Source: Diphasiastrum complanatum (taxonomy: Eukaryota > Streptophyta > Lycopodiopsida > Lycopodiales > Lycopodiaceae). From it: a stretch of DNA of 64,000 nt. The DNA lies in assembly GCA_029204225.1 (NCBI GenBank), contig CM055106.1, positions 8,516,574 to 8,580,573 of the forward strand, read 5' to 3'. The position numbers were made by a program, and so were the translations under genes. Under the pieces are notes generated by a model that saw nothing but the letters and a program-made list of their open reading frames with translations, was not told where the DNA came from and ran no database searches. Positions 23,290 to 34,681 of the stretch are shown piece by piece; position 1 is the stretch's first letter; each line of letters opens with the position of its first letter.

Positions 23290-23901
23290 ATGGCTTCAAT
23301 TAGCAGCATGCAGAGCATGATCTGCACAATACTTGATTCTTTAAGATCTGACTTTCTAGTCTGGAAAGTTAAGACATCACTGATACTCAAGGGCAAAGGA
23401 CTATACCCCTGGGTGGATGGCACAGAAGAAATGCCTACAACAACAGACAAGGAGCTACGCGAATGGAGGGAGAAAAATGACAAGGCAGTAGTTTTGTTAT
23501 CATCTTGTATCGAAGATTGTCTCACACTTGACCTGGCTACACTCTCCAAAGCTAAGGAGATGTGGGATGCATTACTCACCAGATTTCAGACAAAATCAAG
23601 AAGTCAAATCATGATGCTGGAAGATCAGCTGACAAATTTGCAGTGGGATGAGAAAGACCTCACTTCTTTCGTAAGAAAGATGAAGGACCTGTTTTTGTCA
23701 CTACATAACTCTGGAGCAGAGAACATTGTGTCAGCTGAGAAGCAGCTCACGTACCTGTTGAGAGCCTTACCCAGATCATTTCAGACAACAAGAACCCTGC
23801 TCACGAAAGATCCCGTCATGAATCTTGAAAAGACGATTGTCGAGATTCGAGAGGAAGTCGATGCTAGAGAACATCTTGATCACAAAGATGGTTCTAACTA
23901 G
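23290..23901 (+). CDS. gag: Gag of copia element Y, N-terminal part
   Basis: A 203-codon ORF starts at ATG 23290 (MASISSMQSM). It holds the copia gag core: FLVWKVKTSLILKGKGLYPW, then KAKEMWDALLTRFQ, SQIMMLEDQLTNLQ, LTYLLRALP and a final EIREEV. This is the UBN2/gag-polypeptide family that builds the capsid. A stop at 23899 cuts it off before the zinc knuckle, which is still readable downstream in other frames. The intact protein would be expected to run on into protease. It lies 117 bp after the LTR and PBS, the expected place. Confidence 0.75.
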   Translation: MASISSMQSMICTILDSLRSDFLVWKVKTSLILKGKGLYPWVDGTEEMPTTTDKELREWREKNDKAVVLLSSCIEDCLTLDLATLSKAKEMWDALLTRFQTKSRSQIMMLEDQLTNLQWDEKDLTSFVRKMKDLFLSLHNSGAENIVSAEKQLTYLLRALPRSFQTTRTLLTKDPVMNLEKTIVEIREEVDAREHLDHKDGSN

Positions 23902-24467
23902 GCCCTCTACGGCAACAAAAAATCCAACAAGAAGTTTAAGCCTAAGAGGGAGTCGAATCAGAGGTAGGATCGTGACCAGCAAGCAGAGGGGACCAGCAAG
24001 GGCACTGGAAGAGCAAAGGGAGGTCAAAACAACAAGGTGTAGACAAGAAGACTTGCATGAGATGCAGAAGAGACGGACATACAATAGATACATGCTAGCT
24101 CTATCCCAAGATTGAGTGTATCCATTGCCATAAGAAGGGTCATGCAGCCATGGATTGCCACCAAAATCTGAGAAACAAATCAACACAGAACACACAGGAG
24201 AACAGCAATAGTTCATCCTATGTCAAGGAGCTCGAGAGCTCAAAAATGGACGAAGAAAGAACGAACAAAAACTGTTCGACCGCCTATATCTGTGAAGACA
24301 TTTGTGCAGCATCAACATCTGACACACATGAGGTGATTCTAGACTCAAGAGCCACCTCACACTTCGTGACATCAAGACGTATAATGTCTGATTTCAGAAG
24401 TGCAGATCCCTCAAGATTCATAGTTCTTGGAGATCGATCTAGACATCAAGTGAATGGTATTGCATTA
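23902..24467 (+). pseudogene. Copia Y: gag C-terminus, zinc knuckle and protease start, broken
   Basis: After the gag stop the frames shift. CIHCHKKGHAAMDC (about 24117-24158) is a complete CCHC knuckle. The aspartic protease then opens with VILDSRATSHFVTS; the active-site motif is normally DSGATSH, so the Gly next to the catalytic Asp is Arg here. The frame then reads VNGIA and is cut by the TIR element at 24468. Confidence 0.7.
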
Positions 24468-25676
24468 GGGCCCTTTTTGAACTCAAAAAGGGCCTCTTCC
24501 TTGCCTAAACAAGTTTGCTAATCTGGATTAATTAACTTGCTAATAGTCCTATGTGGCAATTCACCTTGGGTTTAGCTTGAGTTAAAACCTAGTCACATAG
24601 GTTGCATTTGAACCTAGTATCTTAAATGAAGAAAGATTAAAAATTAATACGTGTAAAAATATTTATTTATTTTTGAATTTGTGAAAGGTTGAAGTTTTTT
24701 TAATACTTCATCCGTAATTTTTTTAAGCTTGTTTTGGAGAGAAACTAGGTTGCAATTTTTTTTGCATTTCATCTTGAAGTATGGATCTAAAAAGTGGTAC
24801 AAGGAGGGGACCCCCCCTTGTACCTTTAAAAGAAAAATTTTAAATTGCAATGGGGGTGGATTACATCCATCCCCCCCCCCCCGCCGCCGCCGCTCCTAAC
24901 AGCAGGGCCGCCGTCCTGCTCCTCTTAGAATCCCTGCTCGTAGACATAGAATCCCTGATTGTAGACCTCCATGTCCTTGCTCGCAAACTCCCCCCGGATC
25001 GCTGCCCATCTCCCTGAAGGGCCCACGTAGTCGCTCCGGGCAACTGTGTGGGCTTTCAGGGAGATGGGCAGTGACCCGGGGCAGCAGCCCGGGGGGAGTG
25101 TGCTGGCAAGGAGGCGCCTGGACTGCTGCGTGGGCAAACCAGGGAGGTGGGTAGCGAGCTGGGCCAACGTCCCGGGGGGCATTTGCGAGCAGGGAGGCAT
25201 CATGCATGGCGGCCGTGCAGGGGAGCATGGAGGGGAGCGGGGGATGTAAACCCCCCCTTATATTTGAATTTTTTTTTTTGTTTTTAATGGTACAACGGGG
25301 GACCCCCCTTGTACCATTTTTTGAATCTAAATCTCAATATGAAATGTGAAAAAATTTGCAACCTCTTTTCTCTCCAAAAACATGCTTAAAAAAAATACGA
25401 ATGAAGTGCAAAAAAAATTTCAGCCCTTCACAAATTCAAAATTTGAATTCGGGCCTTGCTTTTGAGTGTGACATTGTCATCAATAAGGGGCTAGGGGAGT
25501 ATAGTTAGAGTGTGGTTAGTGGGTGAGTTAGATTTTGGGATTTCATCTAGGTCATTGGATGTGCCATGTCATATGGACCATTCTATCTCAACTGTCACTC
25601 TTTTATTGGTACACTTGTCATCATTTACACTAATTATAATTAGTGAAGAAGCCCTTTTTGAGTCCAAAAAAGGCCC
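24468..25676. mobile_element. TIR element (1209 bp) inserted in the protease of copia Y
   Basis: Both ends carry a 32-bp terminal inverted repeat beginning GGGCC, with three mismatches. TA flanks it on both sides (24466-24467 and 25677-25678). Removing the element and one TA rejoins the Y protease in frame, which proves insertion and the TA duplication. Each TIR is also nearly self-palindromic (GGCCCTTTTTG..CAAAAAGGGC). Inside lie longer inverted arms, about 24671-24882 and 25234-25441, around a GC-rich core (24883-25233) that again holds inverted repeats such as CTGCCCATCTCCCTGAA. No transposase is present. Tc1/mariner-like by target site, but the arms may be a second element nested in the first. 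Confidence 0.8.
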
Positions 25677-25678
25677 TA

Positions 25679-26624
25679 ATGGGTTCACTATGGCTCAACA
25701 CCAACGGTAGAGATAGACGACTCAAAGATGTCATATTCGTGCCTACTCTACAACAAGACTTGCTCTCTGTAGCAAGAATAGCAGATGCAGGGATGCGTGT
25801 TACGTCTTCCAGACGAAGCATGCAATGTGATTGATGCCAGTACCAGTACTTTGATCACTCAAGGCAGAAGGAAAGGAGATCTATATCATCTGAAGGTACG
25901 CCTACCTGCAGATCAGGTGCATCAGACTCATGATGACCAGCCAGACACTCTATGGCACAGGAGACTCTGCCACATGAACTCAATGGCAATTTACCAAGCA
26001 AGCCATCATGGAGCAATAACAAGGTCAGCATCTCGAATGCATCCAGTTCGACCACCTGTGATGCATGTTTGAAGGGCAAGATGTCACGCACACCATTCAT
26101 TAAAGACTCCTACAAAATGACTAAGATTTTGGAGCTAGTGCATTCTGACATAAGATTTTTAAGTCGTCTCCCATTCGAGTGACGAATCTGACGAAGAAAG
26201 ATTTGAGAGGCAACATGCCGTCGCAGTTCTTGTAAACCAAGATGGTGCCGGACCGAGCAAAGTAGACAAAGGAAAAGGCATACCTGTCCCAGGGGGATCT
26301 CCCAGAAGGTCGACAAGACCACGAAGAGTGCCAGCAAGATATGTGTCAGGCAGTTCAGCTTCCACATCAGAAGAGCTCTGCGGATTTAGTGGCGAACCAC
26401 AAACTTTTGAGGAAGCGATTGAAAGCCTAGAAAAGGATAAATGAATCCAAGCCATGAACAAAGAGATGGAGTCCATGAGGAAGAACCAGGTATGGACATT
26501 GGAGCCATTACCACATAAGCGCAAGACTGTCAAATGCAAATGGGTTTTCAAGCTCAAATACGGAGCAGATGGGATTGACTACTCTGAAACCTTCTCTCTT
26601 GTTGTCAAACATTCGTCCCTATTT
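25679..26624 (+). pseudogene. Copia Y: protease end, pre-integrase, linker and RT start, integrase core missing
   Basis: Readable blocks are KDVIFVPTLQQDLLSVARIA (protease end), TLWHRRLCHMNSM (pre-integrase), CDACLKGKMSRTPF and ELVHSDI (first integrase bases). The sequence then jumps to an acidic linker (SSDESDEERFE) and to the reverse transcriptase start (EAIESLEKDK, MRKNQVWTLEPLP, CKWVFKLKYGADG, DYSETFSLVVKHSS). The integrase catalytic core, which normally lies between HSDI and the linker, is deleted, as is part of the RT after GADG. The fragment ends where the Z LTR begins. Its continuation is on the minus strand at 33978 and below. Confidence 0.75.
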
Positions 26625-26858
26625 TACTAAGAAATTCACCTTGGGTCTTTACCCAATATAGGTAGTGATTTTAGCAGCTTTTAGCTTTTCACATAGATTA
26701 GAAAAAGTATATATGTAGGCTGGTGCCCCACCACAATATTATTCCAGTTTGTTAGAGCTTTGCTCAATTCTCCTATAATTTGAATTCTCTTTAATCTCTA
26801 TGCTTGGTGAGTGCTAGTAGGACTAGTAACTCTAGAATTTGTATGACAAATTCTGACA
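26625..26858 (+). repeat. 5' LTR of copia element Z, truncated at its start
   Basis: It matches the complete inverted Z LTR at 28177-28462 (AATTCACCTTGGGTCTTTACC, GAATTTGTATGACAAATTCT) and ends CTGACA before the PBS TGGTATCAGAGC (26859-26870). The first about 40 bp are missing; 23 bp of that missing start are found inverted at 33979-34001. Confidence 0.8.
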
Positions 26859-26879
26859 TGGTATCAGAGCAGGCTTTTT

Positions 26880-26985
<106 letters not shown>

Positions 26986-27522
26986 TTTGTAGGGTTGCAA
27001 AAAGTGTATTGGTGGAGTGGATCGCTGGCTGTAGCTGCGTGTTGGATCACTGGTTGCATGGTGATTAGTTTGCTGGAATCAAACTGGATCGTTGAGTTGA
27101 AAGCAGATCCGAATTGCTATTGGAATCAGAACTTACAGTTTGTTAGCTATCTACCGTTCGCTGCTCGCTGCTGTTAAATCCTATTGCTGCTGACAGTTCA
27201 CTGTCTACTGTAGTTTATGATTGCTAAAAATAGGCAGATCGCTGAGAGAAACATATCAGAATGTTGCTGTTTCAGATCTGATTACTACAGATCGCTGCTG
27301 TTTTTTTAGAAACAGACCTATTTGCTGCTGTTTTTTAAAAAATAGACCTATTCACTGCTGTTTCAGAACTAATTGCTGTCAGATCACTACAGTTTTCAGA
27401 ACTTTGTAAGGTTTTGGCTATTGATTTCCGAGGGAAATCTTGATTGAGTTTGATAAGATACTCATTGTTGAAAAATCAGGCTATAAAAATCAGGTTGCTA
27501 AGAATTGTTAGGAATCAGAACT

Positions 27523-28176
27523 ATGGCAGGATTGAACGATGTTGTGTTGCCAGAGTCTAGCAAGCTAGATGGCATGAACTATAGTATATGGAATTTCAAT
27601 AATATTGAGAAATCATCACAAGTGTCTAGCAAAGTTCCAAGAAGGGTGGCAAAGGCAAGAAGAAGAAGAAGAAGAAGCATTATACGGAGGAGAATCAATC
27701 AGAAGATGGAAAGAAAGTAGTTTATGTACCATTAATCAAGAAAAATTTACTCTCAGTATCAATTATTGTGAAGCAACACATGGTGGTGTAGTTTGATGAA
27801 AAGCGATGTCTCATCAAGAGGAAAGATAACGTAGTAGCTAAGGGCATACTTGCAGGACGGTTATACAAAGTTCAGGCTCAGGTGGTGGATCATCATGCAA
27901 GTATTGCGGATATTGGATCAATGAGTAATTTTTGGCACGAAAGGTTTGGGCATCGGAAATTCTGAATTACAAAAGTCTACAGGTCTTGAGGTAATACAAC
28001 ATGGTTACAGGTTTACCTCAAGTTGTTTCTGATCACAAGGTTTGTAGAGGTTGTGTCTTAGGCAAGCATCATATGAAGAAATTTTTGCCTAGTACATTCA
28101 CTTTCCAATGAACCAAGTACTCAATTACCTACCGGTTTCTGAGCCCATGTTGACGTACATCAACAATGGCCTGTTG
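27523..28176 (+). pseudogene. Copia Z: gag start joined to protease and pre-integrase remnants
   Basis: ATG 27523 opens MAGLNDVVLPESSKLDG and NYSIWNF, a typical copia gag start. The frame then jumps to a GAAGAA-repeat region of K, R and basic residues. Beyond it, shifted frames read VYVPLIKKNLLSVS (protease end), GRLYKVQAQ and FWHERFGHR (pre-integrase), and VCRGCVLGKHH. Most of gag and the protease active site are deleted. The segment stops at 28176 against the inverted Z 3' LTR. Confidence 0.65.
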
Positions 28177-28462
28177 TGTCAGAATTTGTCATACAAATTC
28201 TAGATGAAGTTACTAGTAATACTAGCACTCACACAAACCAAGCATAGAGATTAGAGAGAATTCAATTATAGGAGAATTGAGCAAAGCTCTAACACACTGG
28301 AATAATCTTGTGGTGTCGCCAGCCTAAATTTATACTTTCTCTAATCTATGTGAAAAGCTAAAAGCAAAAGAACAAAAGCTAATTGCTTAAATTACTACCT
28401 ATGTTGGGTAAAAACCCAATGTGAATTTTCAAGTAGTAACAAATAAACATTAATTCCTAACA
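28177..28462 (-). repeat. 3' LTR of copia element Z, inverted
   Basis: On the minus strand it starts TGTTAGGAATTAATG, right after a polypurine tract (ATTAAGAGGGAG, plus 28463-28474), and ends CAAATTCTGACA. It is 286 bp long. It is the full-length reference for the truncated plus-strand copy at 26625. Confidence 0.85.
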
Positions 28463-30072
28463 CTCCCTCTTAATGTTTACTTTGTTATCTATTACTCCTA
28501 GAGATTCTCTAAACTTCTGAGATTTTTCTTTGCCAAGTCCTTTGGTAAAGATATCTGCAACTTGCTCTTTGGTAGGACAATAGATAAGCTCCACTTCACC
28601 ACTTTGAATCTTCTCTCTGATGAACTATTGTTGTACAATGTGCTTTGTCCTGCTAGGAAAAACTAGATTTTTTGCCAATTTAATACAACTCTGATTGTCA
28701 CATTGAAGTACCGTAGGTGAATCTTGTACCATATGTAGATTATGTAGAATCCTTCGCAACCATATTGCTTCACTTGTAGTGGCTCGATATTCTGCTTCTG
28801 TAGATGATAATGCAACAGTAGGCTGCTTTTTTGAACTCGAGTCTCCAAGAGATAGCACCAGAACCAAGACTAAAAACTTAACTTGTAGTAGATCTTTGAT
28901 CTTCTGCATCTCCAGCCAATCAACATCCACATATCCCTATAACTTCAAATCATCCTGTCTCCCATAGAGAATGCCAAACCTCAATGTACCTTGGATATAT
29001 ATGAGTATCCGCTTAGCAGCTCTCCAATGAATCTACTTAGGCTTAGCCACAAATTGACTAACCATACTCATAGCATAAGTAATATCTAGTCTCATAGTAG
29101 TTAGTTAGATTAAGCTTCCAACAAGCTTTCTATATACCGTCTCATCTACATCTTGATCCTCCTCAGCTTTAGTAAGCTTACATCCACTATCATATGGTGT
29201 AGAAATAGACTCGCACTTTGACATATTGAACTTTTCAAGAAGTTCATGAGCATACTTAGATTGAGAAATAAATAGCCCCTATGCTGTTCTCAATCCCAAC
29301 TCTGACTGCTCCATGTAGACTTCCTCCTCTAGAAATCCATTCAAGAATGCTCTCTTCACATCCATTTGTTGAATATCCCATCCAAATTGAGCTGCTAATG
29401 ATAAAAATGTTCTCATAGTAGTAGACTTAGCAACTAGTGCAAAAGTTTCTTAATAGTCAATCCCTTCATGTTAAGCATAACCTTTTGCCACCAATCTTGC
29501 TTATGTTTATCTATAAAACCATTTGATTTGTACTTAGTTCTATAGACCCACTTGCATCCAATAGTCTTTTTACCTATAGGTAACCGAACAAGCCTCCAAG
29601 TCTTGTTCTTCATGATTGAGTTGTACTCCTCATCCATAGCTTTCCTCCAAATATCCTCTTTTTTAGCCTCTCCGAAAGTAGATGGGTCCTTGGTTTCCAA
29701 TATTGTGGCCATATATGCAAAATGTACATCCCCATCTTCATGATGATCTTCCTGTCGATCTTGATCTTCTTGATGATCCTCCTGTCCATCCTCTTGTCGA
29801 TCCTGATCTTCATGTTGCTTTTCAAGCCTAGTCAATCTCCTAGTTCCATGTGTACTGGACTCTCCTTGTTCCATAATGACACTATCCTTGATAGTTTCAT
29901 AGTACCATCTAGGCAATCTTCTAGCTTCTGATGTAGGATGCTTCATGCTTGGTGAAGTAGGAGGTGAATGACTATCCCATATACTTGATCTCTCCTTCCT
30001 CTTTCCTTTCTCAACCAAGGTCACTCTAGGTACATGTGTCGATCCAGGCTTCTGTAATAACTCGTCACACAA
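28463..30072 (-). pseudogene. Copia Z: linker, partial reverse transcriptase and RNase H, inverted
   Basis: On the minus strand, from high to low coordinates: a 212-codon ORF (30072-29434) with an acidic, His/Gln-rich linker (repeats of DRQED and HHED) and the RT start (WRKAMDEEYNSIMKNKTW, CKWVYRTKYKSNG). Next is QMDVKRAFLNGFLEEEVYM. Then KLVGSLI and the RNase H blocks VALSSTEAEYRA and LQCDNQSCIKLAKN, with EQVADIFTKGL and the polypurine tract. The central RT with the YVDD site is missing between EVYM and the C-terminal part. Several stops are present. Confidence 0.75.
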
Positions 30073-30376
30073 TATAGGAATTCCTCCATCTTGATTCCTA
30101 TTATAAGGTATCTCTGTATCTTTATGAGTTGCCTCCTAATCCAAGATTATATCCCTACTTATGATCATGTGGATAGGGTTCTAGGTTGCTCCTACACCCG
30201 CCAACTCCCTAAGCACTAGGAGCATAATGGACCACGATCCAGGTATCTAACCTGACCATCCCAATGAATGGCAAATTTTTAGGCGCTCTTCCACTTGGAT
30301 ATTAGTAAGATCATCCTCTAAGAAAATCCGTGTGCCCTTCAAATTAGCTTTGAGTCTCAAAACTTTTAGAACTATT

Positions 30377-31111
30377 TTAGATTTGACTTGTCTTTTTTAC
30401 CCTCAAAAGAAGATGACTCACCTTGATCTCATCCTTTAGACCACTTGCCTTTGTCCTTGCCCTTGAAGTTGAACTTGCCCCTTGAGAACATAGCTTTCTC
30501 CTCTCGAACTTGAGATGTACAAGATGATCCTCCTCTTGCTTAGAGTATAAACTCTTCATCCACCAAGACCTCTTGCAAGTCCTTCATACTTGGGAATGTC
30601 TTTTGAATAGCAAAACTTTGCACCAAGTTAGCATGATCATCCAATAAGCCATTAAGAACAACTTGAACAAGCTCCACATCCTTAATGTTTTGACCTATAC
30701 ATGCCAATTCATCATTCAAAGATTTAACATTCAAAACAAAAGAATGATCACTTTCATCCTTTTTTTTAAGAATTTGAAACATTTGTCTCCTTAGGGTTAG
30801 AACCCTAGATTTAGATTTGGACTCATAAACTTCCTTCAAGGTTTTCCAAGCTTCACTAGATGTTGTGCACTTACCAACTTCCTTGAGAAGTTCATTAGTC
30901 ACATTCATCTTGATCACATGAAGAGCTTTCTTTGCCCTCCTACCATACCTCGATTTTTATTGAGGTGCCAAAGGTCTCTTCTCCACACCTACAACAATAT
31001 CATAAACTCATTCATCTCTAGCAAAGACTCCATCCTCACCCTCCAAGTTGAATAGTTGCTTGAGGTAAGCCTATCATTGCTTTCCAACATGAAGCCACTT
31101 GACGTTGCCAT
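30377..31111 (-). pseudogene. Copia X gag, inverted and frameshifted
   Basis: On the minus strand ATG 31111 opens MATSSGFMLESNDRLTSSNY and STWRVRMESLLEMNEF. A frameshift follows, then KKALHVIKMNVTNELLKEVG and a 125-codon ORF (30917-30540) with the UBN2-type gag core: SSEAWKTLKEVYES, RVLTLRRQMFQILKK, ELVQVVLNGLLDD. A Lys/Arg/Ser-rich tail continues to about 30377, but no zinc knuckle is visible. From 30100 to 30370 a short block (LKGTRIFLEDDLTN) is of unknown origin. Confidence 0.65.
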
Positions 31112-31646
31112 GTTGCAATGATTGATATTCTTCTTTGAACCTGTTCCAATGACTTAGCACTCTCTTGAAATCAACAAATGATGATAAAGAAGAAATTACA
31201 AATATTTGAAAACAATCTAGCCTCTCCTTTTCTCTCTTCTAGCAAATCCTAGCACATAGAATTGATGATTTCTTGATCACACTTAATCTAACCACAATAT
31301 AATGAACTTTTGCTAACTCCTAAAATTGAATCACACTCTTGAAAATTCCAGCAAATTCAAAATCAAGAGATCCTATAAAATTTAGGGTTTTCTCAAAATA
31401 TTGAATCAAGCGAAAGCTAAAATCTTGGTATATCTACTAATAGAATGCAACATCCACAATCACGAGCAATTTTTGTCTCCACATTGTAATAAGTGGATTT
31501 AAAAATTGGCCTACTCTGAGTGATTTGACCTAAAATGATGCTAGGATCACAAAGATCCACTTTTTACACTTGAAAATGGTTGATTTGAGCTAGAAATCAC
31601 TCCAATTCACACTAGAATTGATGGCCTCAAATCCACATCTAGATTT
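31112..31646 (-). other. Copia X leader, inverted continuation
   Basis: On the minus strand this matches the X1 leader after 16290 (CAATTCTAGTG, GTGGATCTTTGTGATCCTAG, TTTTAGGTCAAATCAC). It begins AAAATCTAG right at the end of the Y LTR. The other side of the Y insertion, at 22153, ends CAAATCTGC, so AATCT may be the target duplication, with two extra bases at each side. Confidence 0.6.
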
Positions 31647-32653
31647 TGATGAGAGTATGAGGGGGATCGCAGTCGCGAAGCTTTTGCAACCGACCCACGA
31701 CTCTCTCTTTGCCCTCGAATGGAGTTCAGATGCGATTGCTGGACATTGCCAGTTGAATCACTCCTACAGTCCTCCAGAGTGTAGTAAGACACTATTGATC
31801 CAATGCAGCATTCAACATAGTTTCAACCAAGGTGCGAAATTCAAATGAACAAGGAAACTTAGTTAGACACACGAATAAACAACAGACGCATTAGCATTCG
31901 AGATCAGACACAGTAAGAAAATCATCTATATTGATCTTTCTCTGATTTCTTTAAGCACTGCATGCAAATCCACACAGTGCGCTGGCATGGGAGAAACACA
32001 GTTCTCTCACGAGCAATCGACTTACTTTACTAGCGGACAGTTGGATCTACAGATCTTAGACAGAATTGTCTTTGCACGTAGGTGGACATGTATTCTATAT
32101 TTCGTCTTGATTGCTTACTAGCACCAGATTACTATATTACACTGTATGTGTGCTCTGTTGATTTATATGTCAAGTAACATCCAGTAAGTATAGTCGCTCT
32201 ATGTACATCTAAGATTAGACTAATTAAGCATCTACAACTAATCAGGGAAATACAAGAATGGCATATTAGCCATGACCTAAAATGTATATGTTGACGTCAT
32301 GCCAATAGATCAGATGTCTGTACTTATGGGTACTTGCATGATCTTGCTAGTACTCTCTGGTGCGTGGAAGGCAGGAGAAGGTCTTGTTTTGGTCATTTGC
32401 CTTCTCTCATACTGGGCCGCAAAAGATTCTCGTTCATGAATCTTTTGAGTTCGCGAACCGTTCGTCTTTGTATATTCGACTTTTGAGTTTGCGAACCGTT
32501 CGTCTTCTTTCCTTCGACCTTCGAGTTCGCGTTCCTTTGACTTTCGAGTTCGCGTGCTTCATGTCTCCTGACTTTCGTGTTCACGAACATCTTCGTCAGG
32601 CTGAGGGCTGAGGGCTAGCAAGGCTTTGTAGTTAGAAAGATTTCGTTTCTTCA
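31647..32653 (-). repeat. 3' LTR of copia element Y, inverted
   Basis: On the minus strand it starts TGAAGAAACGAAA after the polypurine tract CGAGAGGAGGC (plus 32654-32664) and ends ACTCTCATCA. At 1007 bp it is close to the 5' copy (1020 bp) and clearly similar throughout. Confidence 0.85.
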
Positions 32654-32664
32654 GCCTCCTCTCG

Positions 32665-33978
32665 AAGCATGATAGCTTTACAATCCCGAGGCTGCTCCTT
32701 TGTCTCTCAAAGAGTCCTTTGTCCAGGGCTTTAGTGAAGATGTCAGCAACCATGTCTTTCGTTCCGATGAAGGTGGTCTGCAACATCTTCTTCTCAATTA
32801 GATCCCCGATCAAGTGGTACTTGATCGCAATGTGTTTCGTTCTGGAATGGAACACGAGATCTTTCGTTAGGTGTATTGCAGAGGTGTTGTCCATCTGCAA
32901 GACTAGGGGCTCGTTCCTTGTTTGGTCCAATTTGTCCAGGAGCTGCCTTAGCCAGATTATTTCGTTGGCCATCTTTGCTACTGCAACATATTTTGCTTTG
33001 CGAGATGACTGGGCTACAACGGTCTGTTTCTTGCTGACCCAGAGAACTGCTGCTCCTGATGCGATGGGGCATCTCCTGAGATGCTTTTACAGTCGTCCTT
33101 GAGAGATGCCCAGCTAGCATCGCTGTAGGAAAATATCCTGAAACCTGCATCATGACAATAACACAAGCTATAATCTCTTGTTAATTGAAGATATTACAAA
33201 ATGCGTTTTGCAATCTTCCAATGTGTCAAGCCTGGATTCTGCAAAATTGGCTCATCCTGAACACAACGTAAGCAATATCAGGATGTGTGTTGTCTACAAG
33301 GTACATCAGTGCTCCTATCAGCTTTCTATAAGGTGTGAGCTGCATTTGTTCTCTCTCTTCCTCAGTCCTTGGACGGTCATCGCTTGTCAGCACCATCCCT
33401 ACGAGCATTGGAGTGTTCGCTCCTTTGCAATCCAGCATCCCAAAGTCCTTTAGGATCTTCTAGGTGCATCTGGACTGGTGAAGGTATAACCTATCTCTCT
33501 CGTAGTCCCTTTCAATTTGTAAGCCTAGGTAACACCTGGCTTCTCCCAGATCCACTATCTCGAAATATTTTGAGATGTCTGCCTTTACTTCAGCAATTAG
33601 CTGCTCACTCCTGCAAAGTATCAGAGTGTCGTCCACATATACAACCACTATGATGATCTTCCCATCTGTAACTCTGACATATACATTAGAATCAGCCAAC
33701 ATAGACTTGAACCCTAATGATTTCAGGGCTTGATCTTTCTTCTTGTACCATTGTCGGGCTGATTGTTTTAGACCGTAGATGCTTCTATGCATTATGCATG
33801 CATAGTTAGGAAGTGAATTTGAGACGTATCCTGGGGGTTGATCCATGTAGACCTCTTCATCTAATTTGCCATGCAAGAAGGCTATCTTCCCATCCACAAT
33901 GCATGCATAAGCAATAAAAAATGTATTAATGGCCCCTATAATAGCACGCAAGCATGGCCAAACTTCATTAAGGGGTAT
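32665..33978 (-). pseudogene. Copia Y: reverse transcriptase C-terminus and RNase H, inverted
   Basis: From high to low coordinates: KIAFLHGKLDEEVYMDQPPGY, SIYGLKQSARQWYKK, the active-site VVYVDDTLIL, DLGEARCYLGLQIE and then YRKLIGALMYLV with HPDIAYVV. After a frameshift come IIWLRQLLDKL, LQMDNTSAIHL and DMVADIFTKALDKGL. The RT metal-binding YVDD is present. It joins the plus-strand part of Y that stops at 26624, but the order is broken by inversion and frameshifts, so it is not translatable as one protein. Confidence 0.8.
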
Positions 33979-34001
33979 CAAATAAACATTAATTCCTAAC
34001 A
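33979..34001 (-). repeat. 23-bp start of the Z LTR at the inversion edge
   Basis: On the minus strand this reads TGTTAGGAATTAATGTTTAT and three more bases, the exact first 23 bp of the Z LTR. The plus-strand Z LTR at 26625 lacks this start. It therefore marks the far edge of the inverted block. Confidence 0.8.
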
Positions 34002-34473
34002 TGTAGTTTCGAAGGTACAAAGGATGTTAGGTCCTCAAGTTGGACTAGCTCATCATGAAGGATCAAGTCATCTTTTCTACCATCGTTCCTTTAAATTTCT
34101 AATGTCAAGAGCAAGATGGAAATTGAAGCTCATTCATGGATTTTCATGTTGAGACATATCAAGAAAGAAAAAATATGGAGGATACATGCAAGCAAATAGT
34201 TATCATTCAAATTTATTGCTTGGTTGCTGTTATTTTCCAGAGATATCAAAGGTGGAAACATGGAGGAATTCATTCATTATAAATCTATTTTACATTGTAC
34301 GTTGGTTTTTTATCTTGATATGTAAAATTGGTGTAAGAAATAGTGAAGCATCCAATGTGGACACTATTATCTATATCAATTTTGTAAGCTATTATAAAAC
34401 CGTAGAAAGGAGGTTTATTTTTAAGATGGAGATCATTCTTAAGATGGATCAAAGTTGTGTGGTGAAACTATTT

Positions 34474-34556
34474 GAAGAGAGAGTGTGATAAATGTCAACT
34501 AGTTTAGTTGGTCTAATTTGGCAATTTGGAGGCCAAAGTGAAATTTCAACTTAGAG
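34474..34556 (+). repeat. Polypurine tract and start of the X 3' LTR, truncated
   Basis: GAAGAGAGAGTG ends at 34484 or 34485 and is followed by TGATAAATGTCAACTAG, the start of the X LTR. The match to copy 1 runs about 70 bp (GTCTAATTTGGCAATTTGGA) and then stops. The bases from 34002 to 34473 should be the 3' internal part of X, but I recognise no protein in them. Confidence 0.6.
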
Positions 34557-34681
34557 ATCTATTCTGATTGGCAAATGTAGATACATTGCATTTTCACTAA
34601 AAACTAGGTTTTTGGTGAAGTATCTAGAAGTTGTTGTTGGACGTAAATCTATTCTACTTGGCAGTGGCTAGGTCTAATGAA

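Noticed and set aside
24861-25249. Overlapping ORFs in the GC-rich core of the TIR element
   Set aside because: All three phases are open because of composition. None shows a known domain, so none is called as a gene.
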